DNA of 64,000 bases from Bacillus australimaris (GTDB lineage: Bacteria > Bacillota > Bacilli > Bacillales > Bacillaceae). Location: assembly GCF_001307105.1 (NCBI RefSeq), contig NZ_LGYN01000012.1, forward strand, positions 248,001 to 312,000. The letters run 5' to 3'. A program made the translations under genes and the position numbers. How positions within the stretch are numbered: the stretch's first letter is position 1; every line of letters starts with the position of its first letter. The notes under the pieces were generated by a model that saw only the letters and a program-made list of their open reading frames with translations, made no database searches and had not been told where the DNA came from. Shown piece by piece: positions 7,837 through 16,408 of this stretch.

Positions 7837-9282
7837 TTAATCTTCTAAACGATCCTTTTCTAAAAGTGATGCGCCAGCAATACCTGGTTTTGTCATTTCA
7901 AAAGGATTTAAGATGACGTCAAGCTCTTCCTCTGTTAACACATCATTTTGCAGACAAAGCTCACGTACAGATGCGCCTGTAAGGATCGCTTCTCTTGCAA
8001 TTCGTGCAGCCGCTTCATAACCAATGTGCGGATTCACCGCCGTCATGACACCGGCACTCTTTTCTACATATTCTTTTAATCTCGTTTCATCTGCTTTTAG
8101 GTCACGTAAGCAGTTGTCCACGAAGGACTCGAATACATTTTTCATCATGCTGAGAGATTGAAGTAAGTTGAACACTAACACTGGTTCCATTACGTTCAGC
8201 TCAAGCTGACCTGCCTCTGATGCAAGACAGATCGTGTGATCATTTCCGATGACTTGGAATGCCACTTGGTTCATAACCTCAGGCATAACTGGGTTGACTT
8301 TCCCTGGCATGATGGATGAACCTGGCTGTCTAGGCGGCAAGTGCAGCTCACCAAAGCCTGCTCTTGGACCTGAAGCCATTAAACGAATATCGTTCGCCAT
8401 TTTAGACATGTTCATCATACATACTTTAAGCGCTGCTGATACTTCTGTATAAGCATCTGTATTTTGCGTTGCATCGACTAAGTCTTCAGCTCCAACTAAC
8501 GGCAATCCGCTAATGTCAGAGAGATAACCAACCACTTGGCGAATATATTTAGGATCAGCATTCAGACCAGTGCCGACTGCTGTTGCTCCCATATTGACTT
8601 CATATAAATGCTGCCTAGACTGCTTGATACGTTTAATATCACGAGCAAGAACCTTTGCATAAGCACTAAATTCTTGTCCAAGTCTAATTGGAACAGCGTC
8701 CTGAAGATGCGTACGTCCCATTTTGATGACATGATCGAATTCCTGTGCCTTTTCAGTCATGACTTGATGCATGTTTTCCATCGTATAAAGTAGTTTTTCA
8801 ATCATATTTAATGTTGAAATATGAATCGCTGTTGGGAAAACGTCGTTTGTTGACTGCGACATGTTCACATGCGTGTTTGGACTTAGCTCAGTATAAGCGC
8901 CTTTTTCCTTTCCTAGTAGTTCAAGCGCTCTGTTTGCAATGACTTCATTGGCATTCATATTCATTGAAGTGCCAGCCCCGCCTTGAATTGGATCGACAAT
9001 AAATTGATTGTTCCATTTTCCTTCAATAACCTCATCTGCGGCTTGAACAATTTTTTCTCCAAGACCAGAATATAGTCGCTGTGTATCCATATTTGCAAGT
9101 GCGGCTGCCTTTTTGACAATCCCTAATGCTTTGATGAGTTCCTCATGAATACGGTAGCCTGTAATTGGAAAGTTCTCCACTGCACGTAATGTTTGAATTC
9201 CATAATATGCTTGCGTGTCTACTTCCTTTTCACCTAGAAAGTCTCGTTCGATTCGAACTTGCTTATCCTGTAGCTTCGTCAT
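7837..9282 (-). CDS. ansB: Aspartate ammonia-lyase (aspartase)
   Basis: Catalyses L-aspartate to fumarate plus ammonia in the cytoplasm, as a homotetramer of the fumarase/aspartase superfamily. The 481-residue protein carries the superfamily signature GSSIMPGKVNP (SS loop) near residue 320 and the conserved GRTHLQDA and STNDVFPTA segments. The start is ATG 9282 behind AAAAAGGAGAT. It lies 17 bp downstream of the symporter gene and is clearly co-transcribed: uptake of aspartate is followed by deamination to a TCA intermediate. In B. subtilis ansB is paired with asparaginase ansA instead, so this pairing differs. Confidence 0.94.
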   Translation of the reverse strand: MTKLQDKQVRIERDFLGEKEVDTQAYYGIQTLRAVENFPITGYRIHEELIKALGIVKKAAALANMDTQRLYSGLGEKIVQAADEVIEGKWNNQFIVDPIQGGAGTSMNMNANEVIANRALELLGKEKGAYTELSPNTHVNMSQSTNDVFPTAIHISTLNMIEKLLYTMENMHQVMTEKAQEFDHVIKMGRTHLQDAVPIRLGQEFSAYAKVLARDIKRIKQSRQHLYEVNMGATAVGTGLNADPKYIRQVVGYLSDISGLPLVGAEDLVDATQNTDAYTEVSAALKVCMMNMSKMANDIRLMASGPRAGFGELHLPPRQPGSSIMPGKVNPVMPEVMNQVAFQVIGNDHTICLASEAGQLELNVMEPVLVFNLLQSLSMMKNVFESFVDNCLRDLKADETRLKEYVEKSAGVMTAVNPHIGYEAAARIAREAILTGASVRELCLQNDVLTEEELDVILNPFEMTKPGIAGASLLEKDRLED

Positions 9283-9299
9283 TTGAAAAGATCTCCTTT

Positions 9300-10577
9300 T
9301 TACGCTGCTTTTGTTTGTTGTTTTAATTCCTCAATATACTTCTTCGATTTCTCTTGATCAAATACTTTTTCCCACTTAGACATAACAATGGCTGCAAGTG
9401 AGTTACCAAATACGTTGACTGTTGTACGAACCATGTCAAGAAGACGGTCGATCCCAACGATGAAGGCAAGTCCTTCAAGCGGAAGTCCCATTGCACCAAG
9501 AGTCGTGATGACAACAACGATCGATGCACCTGGTACACCAGCCATTCCTTTAGATGTGAGCATTAAGATTAATAGTAACGTAATTTGCTCATAAATGGAA
9601 AGCGGCATGCCATACATTTGTGCAACAAATATTGCGGCAATGGATTGATAGATGGCACTTCCATCTAAGTTAAAGGTGTAGCCTGTTGGAATAACGAACG
9701 ACGTGATCGCTTTCGGGCAGCCGAACTTCTCCATTTTGTCCATTAATCTAGGTAGCACAGCTTCTGAACTTGCTGTTGAGAAAGCTAAGATGATTTCTTC
9801 TTTTAACACTCTAAATAGTGTAAAGACGCTTGTTCCCGCCATTTTTGCAATAATACCAAGTACAACAATGACGAAGAATGCCATTGTACCGTAAACGACC
9901 AGTACAAGTTTACCTAGTGGGAGAAGCGCACCGACCCCGAATTTGATCACCGTCACACTGATGAGTGCGAATACACCAAATGGAGCAAACTTCATCACTT
10001 TATTGGTCACCCAGAACATGGCCTCAAGTATGCCCTCAAAAAATCCTAACACTGGTTTTCCTTTGTCTCCTACTGCGGCAATTCCTAATCCGAATAAGAC
10101 TGTAAAGAAGATGGTAGGTAATAGATCACCTTCTGCGATGGATTGGAAAACGTTTGTTGGTACAAGATGCACCAATGTTTCAGAGAAAGTCGCCTTTTCA
10201 GAAGAAGCCTTAGATGTCTCTTCATATTTAGAGATATCACCTTTCTCCATGTTGCTCATATCAATTCCTGTACCAGGATGGAAGACGTTTGCTGCAAGCA
10301 GTCCAACTGCTAAAGCAATCGTTGTTACAATCTCGAAATAAAGAATTGTTTTTCCGCCGAGTCTTCCGATCGTTTTCATATCCCCTACACCTGCAACTGC
10401 TACAATCAATGCAGCAATAACAATTGGAAGAACGATCATTTTAATTAAATGGATGAATATATCGCCAATCGGCGTTAACACATTTATAACGGTTTCATTT
10501 TGATAAAACAGCGCTCCGACGACAACACCCAGAACAAGTGCAATGAGTATTTGAGAAGCTAACCCTAACTTTTTCAT
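9300..10577 (-). CDS. gltP: Glutamate/aspartate:cation symporter (DAACS family)
   Basis: Membrane carrier of 425 residues for acidic amino acids driven by H+ or Na+. It has about eight helices plus two re-entrant loops. The serine-rich loop FSTASSEAVLPRLMDKME and the substrate/Na+ motif NLDGSAIY are characteristic, and GVPGASIVVV and GIDRLLDMVRTTVNVFGN match the C-terminal core. It resembles GltT/GltP of Bacillus and Geobacillus more than the C4-dicarboxylate carrier DctP. The start is ATG 10577 after AAAGGGGGTTCACGT. It is the first gene of an operon with aspartase, which argues for aspartate as a main substrate. A possible catabolite-repression site lies just upstream. Confidence 0.88.
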   Translation of the reverse strand: MKKLGLASQILIALVLGVVVGALFYQNETVINVLTPIGDIFIHLIKMIVLPIVIAALIVAVAGVGDMKTIGRLGGKTILYFEIVTTIALAVGLLAANVFHPGTGIDMSNMEKGDISKYEETSKASSEKATFSETLVHLVPTNVFQSIAEGDLLPTIFFTVLFGLGIAAVGDKGKPVLGFFEGILEAMFWVTNKVMKFAPFGVFALISVTVIKFGVGALLPLGKLVLVVYGTMAFFVIVVLGIIAKMAGTSVFTLFRVLKEEIILAFSTASSEAVLPRLMDKMEKFGCPKAITSFVIPTGYTFNLDGSAIYQSIAAIFVAQMYGMPLSIYEQITLLLILMLTSKGMAGVPGASIVVVITTLGAMGLPLEGLAFIVGIDRLLDMVRTTVNVFGNSLAAIVMSKWEKVFDQEKSKKYIEELKQQTKAA

Positions 10578-10594
10578 ACGTGAACCCCCTTTTT

Positions 10595-10609
10595 TTGATA
10601 ACGCTTTCT
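10595..10609. promoter_or_regulatory. Possible CcpA (cre) site upstream of gltP
   Basis: TTGATAACGCTTTCT matches the cre consensus WTGNAANCGNWNNCW with one mismatch. It lies about 20 bp before the symporter start, where it could block transcription. It is a short motif and could be chance. Confidence 0.35.
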
Positions 10610-10724
10610 TTGTTGCTTAATCGCATCTTAACGATGAACCTACAAAAAACGACAAAAAGGAACAAAAAGAAGTGAATTTTTTATGAAAAATCTTTAAAAA
10701 GGTGGGTTTTTCCACAAAATTGTT

Positions 10725-10754
10725 AAAAAAAGACTTCGCTTTTGGCGAAGTCTT
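10725..10754 (-). terminator. Terminator after the copA-linked small ORF
   Basis: The arms AAGACTTCGC and GCGAAGTCTT with a 4-5 base loop are followed by seven T residues on the minus strand. The stem overlaps the stop codon of the 44-codon gene, so that gene is the true end of the copA transcript. Confidence 0.9.
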
Positions 10755-10887
10755 AATGATTTTGCACCTGTTCACTTGGTGTATTTTGATTTAAATAAAA
10801 TTCATCATAAACCGCATATCCAATGAGTACAAGAGCAACATAGCCCAATGCACAAATAGTCCAGATCCATTTGACATTCAGCTTCAT
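10753..10887 (-). CDS. 44-residue single-span membrane protein coupled to copA
   Basis: A small gene. The predicted protein runs [20 protein letters not shown], then [20 protein letters not shown], then VQNH: one membrane helix (about residues 7-27) and a polar tail. Its ATG overlaps the copA stop by four bases (ATGA), and a strong terminator overlaps its own stop, so it is translated after CopA from the same mRNA. I do not recognise the family. Small partners of P-type pumps are known in principle (KdpF, sarcolipin, and CcoS beside the Cu-ATPase CcoI). A role in CopA assembly or regulation is therefore a reasonable but untested inference. Confidence 0.72.
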   Translation of the reverse strand: MKLNVKWIWTICALGYVALVLIGYAVYDEFYLNQNTPSEQVQNH

Positions 10888-13319
10888 TCCGCCACTCCCT
10901 CTCTGACTGGCTTCAATCGCTGCAATCTGAGCGCATTCAGCACAACCGACACAGAACTAAAGGCCATTGCCGCTCCTGCAAGCCATGGTGCAAGAAATCC
11001 AAATGCAGCGATCGGTATCCCAATACAGTTATAGGCAAGCGCCCAGAATAGATTTTGTTTAATATTTCTCATCGTTTTTTTGCTAAATGTTAGCGCATCT
11101 GCAATGGCATGGAGATCTCCTGTCATGAGCGTAATATCTGCCGCTTCCATGGCAACATCTGTCCCTGTTCCAACCGCCATCCCGATATTCGCTGTTGCAA
11201 GAGCTGGGGCGTCATTGATGCCGTCTCCAACCATGGCGACTTTCTTTCCTTGTTCCTGAAGCGCCGCAATGTGCGCTGCCTTTTCCTCAGGCAGAACTTC
11301 AGCTATAACATGATCAATGCCTGCCTGTTTCGCAATCGCCTCTGCTGTAAGCTTGTTATCACCTGTCATCATCACAACGTGAATCCCTTGCTCTTTTAGA
11401 CGAGCGATGGCTTGAGGAGAGGACGATTTGATCGTATCTGCCACTGCTACAATGCCGGCAACTTCGCCGTCAATTGCGACGAGCATAGCCGTTTTCCCTT
11501 GCTCCTCCAGCTTTGTTACTGATGCTTCGACTTGATCAATTTGAATATGATGTTTCTGTAAAAGCTTCCGTGTGCCAATGAAAAGCTTGTGTCCTGCGGC
11601 ATTTGCTTCAATTCCATGACCTGGATCTGCTTGGAAGGCTTCAACTTCGACCGCTTCAAGACCTTGTTCCTTCATTCCATCTGTGATCGCTCGGGCAAGC
11701 GGGTGTTCCGACTGCTGCTCTGCTGATCCTGCTAGCTGCAGCACCGCATCTTTTGTCCAATTCGCATATGCCAACACATCCGTCAGACTCGGCTCCCCTT
11801 TTGTCACAGTTCCTGTTTTATCTAAAACGACCGTGTCGAGTGATTGCGTCACTTCTAAATGCTCTCCGCCTTTAAACAGAATGCCTGATTCTGCGGCACG
11901 ACCGCTGCCAGCCATAATAGACGTTGGAGTGGCAAGGCCGAGCGCACACGGACATGCGATGACGATGACGGCGATAAAGGTTTCAAGTGCTGAGGTCACA
12001 TTTCCTGGGTTAACAAGGAAAAACCATATGAGGAATGTGAGCACAGCAATTCCTACAACAATGGGAACAAATATCCCTGATATTTGATCTGCCATTCTTT
12101 GAATCGGTGCTTTTGAACCCTGCGCTTGTTCTACAACTCGAATAATCTGTGAAAGCGCCGTCTCTTTCCCGACTTTTGTCGCTTTTATTTTCATAAATCC
12201 ATTTTTATTGATCGTTGCTCCGATGACCATATCTCCTACGGTTTTATCAACTGGCAGGCTTTCTCCTGTAATCATGGACTCATCTATTGCGGATGTTCCC
12301 TCTATGATCTCTCCATCTACCGGCACTTTTTCCCCCGGTTTGACAAACACAAGATCATTCACTTTCACCTCAGAAATAGGCACAGTCATTTCTTTGCCGT
12401 CTCGCTCAATGATCGCTTCCTTCGCTTGTAAGCCCATCAGCTTTTGAATCGCTTCTGATGATCTCCCTTTCGCTTTTGCTTCCATTAATTTTCCGAGTAC
12501 GATTAATGTAATGAGTACAGCACTTGTTTCATAATAGAGAGCTGCCTCATGTGTGCCTTGAACCGCTGACTGAATGCTTTCATATAAACTATAGAAAAAC
12601 GCGGCAGATGTTCCAAGTGCGACTAGAACATCCATATTGGCACTTTTGTTTCTTAACGCCTTATAAGCACCTACATAAAAGGGCCAGCCGACAATGAACT
12701 GCACTGGTGCTGCTAACGCCAGCTGAACCCATGGATTCATGAACGCTTCTGGCAGCCAAATAAAGGACGTGAAAGAAAAATGGCTGACCATTGCCCAAAG
12801 AAGCGGCAGTGACAAGATCATCGAAAATAAAAACCGTGCCGTTTGCTTCTCTATTGCTGCTTGGCGATGATCTTTTTTTCCTTCCTCTACTTGACCTGCG
12901 GCTGGTTCAATTAAAGCATACCCAATAGACTGCACCGCATTTTTTATGTCATTTGTAGACGTTTGGCCCGGATGATATGTGACCTGAAGCGTCTCAAGAG
13001 CAAAGTTTACAGACCCGTGATCAACACCATCCAATCGGTTAATTTTTTTCTCGATTCGGTTTGCACAAGCCGCACACGTCATTCCCTCTATATCAAATTC
13101 TGCTTGCTCCATCACCACATCGTAGCCAAGAGATTGAATTTTTTGCTTCAGATCATCTGGCGTTAGCTGCTCCGCTTCATAGACAATATGGGAAGTTTCA
13201 AGCGCTAAATTCACATTGGCATCATCTACACCTTCCAGGCGGTTCAATCCTTTTTCTATGCGACCTGCACAAGCAGCACAGGTCATCCCCGTAATTTGAA
13301 AGTCAATTTCCTTCTTCAT
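10884..13319 (-). CDS. copA: Copper-exporting P1B-type ATPase
   Basis: Pumps Cu+ from the cytoplasm across the membrane, accepting copper from CopZ. The 811-residue protein has two N-terminal HMA domains, each with GMTCAACA(G/N)RIEK (Cys14/17 and Cys82/85). It also has the membrane copper site [16 protein letters not shown], the phosphorylation motif DKTGT, the HP dipeptide in SEHPLARAI and [10 protein letters not shown]. The frame extends to GTG 13328, but GGAGAGG lies exactly eight bases before ATG 13319, which is therefore preferred. A CsoR-type box and the copZ terminator lie immediately upstream, so copA may have its own promoter. The last bases overlap a small membrane-protein gene. Confidence 0.96.
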   Translation of the reverse strand: MKKEIDFQITGMTCAACAGRIEKGLNRLEGVDDANVNLALETSHIVYEAEQLTPDDLKQKIQSLGYDVVMEQAEFDIEGMTCAACANRIEKKINRLDGVDHGSVNFALETLQVTYHPGQTSTNDIKNAVQSIGYALIEPAAGQVEEGKKDHRQAAIEKQTARFLFSMILSLPLLWAMVSHFSFTSFIWLPEAFMNPWVQLALAAPVQFIVGWPFYVGAYKALRNKSANMDVLVALGTSAAFFYSLYESIQSAVQGTHEAALYYETSAVLITLIVLGKLMEAKAKGRSSEAIQKLMGLQAKEAIIERDGKEMTVPISEVKVNDLVFVKPGEKVPVDGEIIEGTSAIDESMITGESLPVDKTVGDMVIGATINKNGFMKIKATKVGKETALSQIIRVVEQAQGSKAPIQRMADQISGIFVPIVVGIAVLTFLIWFFLVNPGNVTSALETFIAVIVIACPCALGLATPTSIMAGSGRAAESGILFKGGEHLEVTQSLDTVVLDKTGTVTKGEPSLTDVLAYANWTKDAVLQLAGSAEQQSEHPLARAITDGMKEQGLEAVEVEAFQADPGHGIEANAAGHKLFIGTRKLLQKHHIQIDQVEASVTKLEEQGKTAMLVAIDGEVAGIVAVADTIKSSSPQAIARLKEQGIHVVMMTGDNKLTAEAIAKQAGIDHVIAEVLPEEKAAHIAALQEQGKKVAMVGDGINDAPALATANIGMAVGTGTDVAMEAADITLMTGDLHAIADALTFSKKTMRNIKQNLFWALAYNCIGIPIAAFGFLAPWLAGAAMAFSSVSVVLNALRLQRLKPVREGVAE

Positions 13320-13336
13320 TGATCTCACCTCTCCAC

Positions 13337-13353
13337 ATACTCCATGGGGGTAT
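13337..13353. promoter_or_regulatory. CsoR-type operator in the copZ-copA gap
   Basis: ATACTCCATGGGGGTAT closely resembles the B. subtilis copZA operator (TACCCTACGGGGGTAT type) and the upstream copy at 13645-13661. It lies 18 bp before copA, which suggests copper-responsive control of copA separately from copZ. Confidence 0.68.
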
Positions 13354-13361
13354 TATATTTT

Positions 13362-13392
13362 TAAAAAAATACGTGCTGTTTAGCAGCACGTA
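13362..13392 (-). terminator. Intergenic terminator between copZ and copA
   Basis: ATACGTGCTG and CAGCACGTAT form a 10-bp stem followed by seven T residues on the minus strand, 8 bp after the copZ stop. It would end most copZ transcripts and uncouple the two levels. Confidence 0.85.
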
Positions 13393-13399
13393 TACTTAT

Positions 13400-13606
13400 T
13401 TATACAACATCATACCCCTGTTCTTCAATCACATCAGAGATACGGTGCAACGTGACTTGATCCGGGTGAAAAGAAACCTCCACCTGTCCTTTGTCTAAAT
13501 GGACTTTCACAGATTCAACACCTGCTAATTCTCCTACATTTCCTTCGACTGCTTGCACGCAATGCCCGCAAGACATGCCCTGCACTTGAAGTGTTGCTTG
13601 TTCCAC
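13400..13606 (-). CDS. copZ: Copper chaperone
   Basis: Cytosolic Atx1-like carrier that binds Cu+ and passes it to the CopA N-terminal domains. The 68-residue protein is a single HMA fold with GMSCGHCVQAV (Cys13, Cys16). It starts at GTG 13606 with GGAGG nine bases upstream. It is transcribed from a CsoR-controlled region at 13645-13661 and followed by its own terminator before copA. Its size and motif match B. subtilis CopZ. Confidence 0.95.
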   Translation of the reverse strand: MEQATLQVQGMSCGHCVQAVEGNVGELAGVESVKVHLDKGQVEVSFHPDQVTLHRISDVIEEQGYDVV

Positions 13607-13644
13607 TTCTCATCGCCTCCATCAATCATTTTCTACAGTTTACT

Positions 13645-13661
13645 ATACCCTAGTAGGGTAT
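13645..13661. promoter_or_regulatory. CsoR operator upstream of copZ
   Basis: ATACCCTAGTAGGGTAT is a near-perfect inverted repeat of the CsoR class. It lies 39 bp before copZ, between copZ and csoR, and is very similar to the second box before copA. Confidence 0.8.
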
Positions 13662-13678
13662 CATTGTAAACATAAATG

Positions 13679-13984
13679 CTACGATTTTGTCAGTTTCGTA
13701 AAGACTGTCATTAACTCTTCAATGGCTTCCTCCCCATTGCCGCTTTTAATAGCATCTGCTACGCAGTGATGTGTATGCTTTTCCATCAATTGAAGACTGA
13801 CTTTTTTCAAAGCCGCATTGACTGCGGAGATTTGATTCACAACATCTATACAGTAACGATCGTTTTCAATCATTTGCTGAATCCCGCGAACTTGTCCTTC
13901 TACTCGTTTTAAGCGATTGATCAATTGATCTTTTTCCTTCTCGGCTCTAGGCGAAGCCATATGTCGTTCTTCATGTTCTGTCAT
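13679..13984 (-). CDS. csoR: Copper-sensing repressor
   Basis: All-helical repressor (DUF156 family, 101 residues) that leaves DNA when Cu+ binds. The three copper ligands are in the expected places: Cys45 (DRYCIDV), His70 and Cys74 (EKHTHHC), the same positions as in B. subtilis CsoR. It starts at ATG 13984 after AAAAAAGGTGATCAC. It lies upstream of copZ and its probable targets are the two boxes at 13645 and 13337. Confidence 0.95.
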   Translation of the reverse strand: MTEHEERHMASPRAEKEKDQLINRLKRVEGQVRGIQQMIENDRYCIDVVNQISAVNAALKKVSLQLMEKHTHHCVADAIKSGNGEEAIEELMTVFTKLTKS

Positions 13985-14028
13985 GTGATCACCTTTTTTC
14001 TATTATGACTTGTCTGTACATAAATTAA

Positions 14029-14062
14029 AGCATATCTCCACCGGAAAAGGCAAAGATATGCT
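14029..14062 (-). terminator. Possible weak terminator after yybP
   Basis: The 9-bp arms AGCATATCT and AGATATGCT enclose a 16-base loop about 30 bp after the lipoprotein stop. The T tract on the minus strand is poor, so it may be only a stabilising hairpin. Confidence 0.35.
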
Positions 14063-14090
14063 GAGCACCGCATTTAAAGCTGTGTTTCTC

Positions 14091-14546
14091 TTAGTTTGTT
14101 AATTGTTCGATATCCTGCAAAAGATTGACGGATTGCTGAAGCTGCTGAATCAACCCCTGCTGATCCTCTATCATGGCAGCAACGTCGATATCGCCTGTTT
14201 TCAATTGCTGTAAATACGTTTGAATCTCCTCTGACAGCACCTTATTTTTTTCAATGATCTGCGCATGCAGGTCTTCTGCCATTTTTGGCGCTGTGACTTC
14301 ATTAAAATCTTGAATATCTGCCTTCAATGATTCTAGCTGCTGTGTTAATTCTGCTTTTTTGGCAGCATTTTGCACAGCTTCTTCAGCGAGTTTCGGAAAG
14401 TCCTCTGTAAATTGCTGAATGTCTCTCACATAGTCATTTGCCTCAGTGACATATGTCGTTGTATCATTGACCTGATCAAGCAAGCCCGAGCATCCGCTTA
14501 ATACAAGCGTGCCGGAAAAGAGGAAAGCCATCACATATTTTTTCAA
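14091..14546 (-). CDS. yybP: Helical lipoprotein under a manganese riboswitch, YybP-like
   Basis: Surface lipoprotein of 151 residues with signal peptide and lipobox LSGC (Cys19). The mature part is almost entirely amphipathic helix rich in Gln, Glu and Lys, probably coiled coil. It starts at TTG 14546 with AAAGGATG nine bases before. The leader carries a yybP-ykoY (Mn2+) aptamer and terminator. In B. subtilis the gene after the prototype riboswitch, yybP, also encodes an uncharacterised lipoprotein of about this size, hence the symbol. That match is from memory and not aligned. Expression is predicted to rise with Mn2+. The biochemical function is unknown. Confidence 0.72.
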   Translation of the reverse strand: MKKYVMAFLFSGTLVLSGCSGLLDQVNDTTTYVTEANDYVRDIQQFTEDFPKLAEEAVQNAAKKAELTQQLESLKADIQDFNEVTAPKMAEDLHAQIIEKNKVLSEEIQTYLQQLKTGDIDVAAMIEDQQGLIQQLQQSVNLLQDIEQLTN

Positions 14547-14620
14547 GATCGATCATCCTTTCATCTGTATTGAAAGCATCATTTGTTCTGTTCCCCTATC
14601 ACAAGGATGAAAAAAGACCT

Positions 14621-14668
14621 AAAAAAAGCCAGACCCTTGCCTCATGTGTGATAGGCAAAGGTCTGGCT
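14621..14668 (-). terminator. Riboswitch expression-platform terminator
   Basis: A 15-bp stem (AGCCAGACCTTTGCC against GGCAAGGGTCTGGCT, one mismatch) is followed by seven T residues on the minus strand. Its 5' arm contains the 3' strand of the aptamer P1 helix (14657-14661), so aptamer folding and termination are mutually exclusive. Confidence 0.9.
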
Positions 14669-14747
14669 AACATGTTCATGCCGGAATGGCCGAGAAACAA
14701 CGGATGTTTCTGTAGTGACGACCAAACCGTAAAAGCTACTCCCCTTT
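14657..14747 (-). ncRNA. yybP-ykoY manganese riboswitch aptamer
   Basis: On the minus strand the RNA contains AAAGGGGAGUAGCU, then GGUCGUCAC, then CCGGCAUGAACAUG, then UUAGCCAGACCUUU. These are the conserved blocks of the Mn2+-binding yybP-ykoY family (GGGGAGUAGC, GUCGUCA, CCGGC, UUAGCxAGACCUUU), in order and with normal spacing. P1 forms from AAAGG (14743-14747) and CCUUU (14657-14661). Because the terminator needs the CCUUU strand, Mn2+ binding should turn transcription on. The target is the lipoprotein gene downstream. Confidence 0.9.
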
Positions 14748-14772
14748 AGGAAACCGTTCAAATGTTATGTTT

Positions 14773-14801
14773 ATCATATCGAATGTCAGGCGAGCAGTCA
14801 A
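14773..14801 (-). promoter_or_regulatory. Sigma-A promoter for the riboswitch leader
   Basis: On the minus strand TTGACT and TATGAT are 17 bp apart. The predicted start falls about 20 bases before the aptamer. The -35 lies inside the last codons of the diguanylate cyclase gene. Confidence 0.75.
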
Positions 14802-16408
14802 TGAGAAGCCGACGGCTGATCGTGCTCTTCATACAGCATATAGTCCGCTCCAGTTGACGCATAAATACGGTTCCGTCCTTGACGTTTTGACATATACAAG
14901 GCTTGGTCCGCTTCATATAGAAGAGTTTCTAATACATTTGGATCATAAGCTGTATGAGCAATTCCAAAGCTCGCTGTCACTCGCACTTTTTCCTCATCAT
15001 TCTCAAAGAAACTCATCTCAAACGAATGTCTCATTCGCTCCGCAATATGACATGCCTCTTCAAATGAATGATGCGGCAGACAAATAGCAAACTCTTCTCC
15101 GCCATATCGTCCAAATAAATCGTCCATCTGTAAATGCTGCTGACAAATAGAGACAACATGACGCAGCGCTTCGTCCCCGATATGATGTCCGTGTGTGTCA
15201 TTGATTTGTTTAAAGAAATCAATATCAAACAGCATAACAGCGGTATCCTGCGCATCCTCTTCCAAGATCATCTGCGTTCGTTCGATGAAAGAAGAACGAT
15301 TGAAGATATTCGTCAATCCATCGATATACGCACGACGCTCCAGCTCTTCCTGTAGCAAACGCTGCTCTGTTACATCACTGATCACAATTTGCCTGCCCTC
15401 GACCTCTCCTCGTCTATTAAATAGCGACGAAGCAGTAAGATGATAATAATAGGACTGGTCTTTTTCCTTTTCCCACATCAAATCATATTGCGAATGATCC
15501 TGCGAAGAACGCAGCCACTGAATGAATGCTGACTCTTTGATAAAGCCTGAGAAAATATCGTCGATTTTAAAGCCAATCCCCTTTTTATCAGCAAGTGCTG
15601 GAATAATCGATGCAGCAGCGGGGTTGTAATCAATGAGTGTTCGATATCGATCTAAAATGAGAACCCCTTCAGACATATGCTCAAACACACGCTCCATCGC
15701 AATTGGAGACAGCTTAAAAAGCTGGAACGACATAATCGCCCATAAATAGAGTGAGTTGGTTAAAAACATCACCACAGGGACCGGATCAATATGAAGAGGT
15801 GTAACACCTAATAAATAGATAAAAGAAGTCGTGATTGGCAATAACATTCCCACTAGCAGGATCAGAATCTGCTTTAAATACTCTTTTTTTGTCACACGTA
15901 AAAACCAAAGCAGCATAAAAATAGCGAGCATCGAACAGCCAAACGTATAGACGCCATGAATGATATACCAATAACCAATCGTAAAATCAGCCAATAAAAA
16001 CCCATCTACTGGATTTATCGAAATGCTTCGATAAAAGAGTGAATGCAAAGAGTTGGTAAACACCATAATGGTTGTGAGAGTTGGAATCAATAAGATGAGA
16101 AACAAGCGGCGCTTTGTGAAATATTGATGGAACCCCGTAAATTGCAGCACAATCAGCAGACTAAGCGGTGCGATAAACGGAAGACCTATGTATTGAAAAC
16201 AAACCCAGAACATGATTTCTCCAGGGGTACGCGCCAGTAATTCAAACGTATGCCCAAAGATATAAATCGCAGTTGCCCCAGACATGTACATAAACAATTG
16301 ACAGCCAATATACCGATGGCGGTTCGCATGAGCAATGATTGATAATATCACGGACAGAATGCCAGAAACACTCATGATCACAATAAAATGTAAAACAATC
16401 GAATCCAT
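14798..16408 (-). CDS. Membrane-bound diguanylate cyclase (7TM-PAS-GGDEF)
   Basis: Predicted to make cyclic di-GMP from GTP. The 536-residue protein has seven N-terminal membrane helices (histidine-kinase 7TM sensor type, residues 1-225), a PAS domain (about 235-350, with ILDRYRTLIDYNPAA) and a GGDEF domain with an intact catalytic motif GRYGGEEF near residue 437. The position of the inhibitory RxxD site reads LQMD, so product inhibition at the canonical I-site is probably absent. It starts at ATG 16408 with GGAG eight bases before. It ends inside the promoter of the manganese riboswitch. The sensed signal is unknown. Confidence 0.9.
   Translation of the reverse strand: MDSIVLHFIVIMSVSGILSVILSIIAHANRHRYIGCQLFMYMSGATAIYIFGHTFELLARTPGEIMFWVCFQYIGLPFIAPLSLLIVLQFTGFHQYFTKRRLFLILLIPTLTTIMVFTNSLHSLFYRSISINPVDGFLLADFTIGYWYIIHGVYTFGCSMLAIFMLLWFLRVTKKEYLKQILILLVGMLLPITTSFIYLLGVTPLHIDPVPVVMFLTNSLYLWAIMSFQLFKLSPIAMERVFEHMSEGVLILDRYRTLIDYNPAAASIIPALADKKGIGFKIDDIFSGFIKESAFIQWLRSSQDHSQYDLMWEKEKDQSYYYHLTASSLFNRRGEVEGRQIVISDVTEQRLLQEELERRAYIDGLTNIFNRSSFIERTQMILEEDAQDTAVMLFDIDFFKQINDTHGHHIGDEALRHVVSICQQHLQMDDLFGRYGGEEFAICLPHHSFEEACHIAERMRHSFEMSFFENDEEKVRVTASFGIAHTAYDPNVLETLLYEADQALYMSKRQGRNRIYASTGADYMLYEEHDQPSASH

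Noticed and set aside
9943-10341. 132-codon plus-strand frame opposite gltP
   Set aside because: It lies wholly within the symporter gene on the other strand and looks like an antisense shadow with no ribosome site.
13320-13328. GTG 13328 as copA start
   Set aside because: It lies within the ribosome site (GGAGAGGTG); ATG 13319 has ideal spacing.
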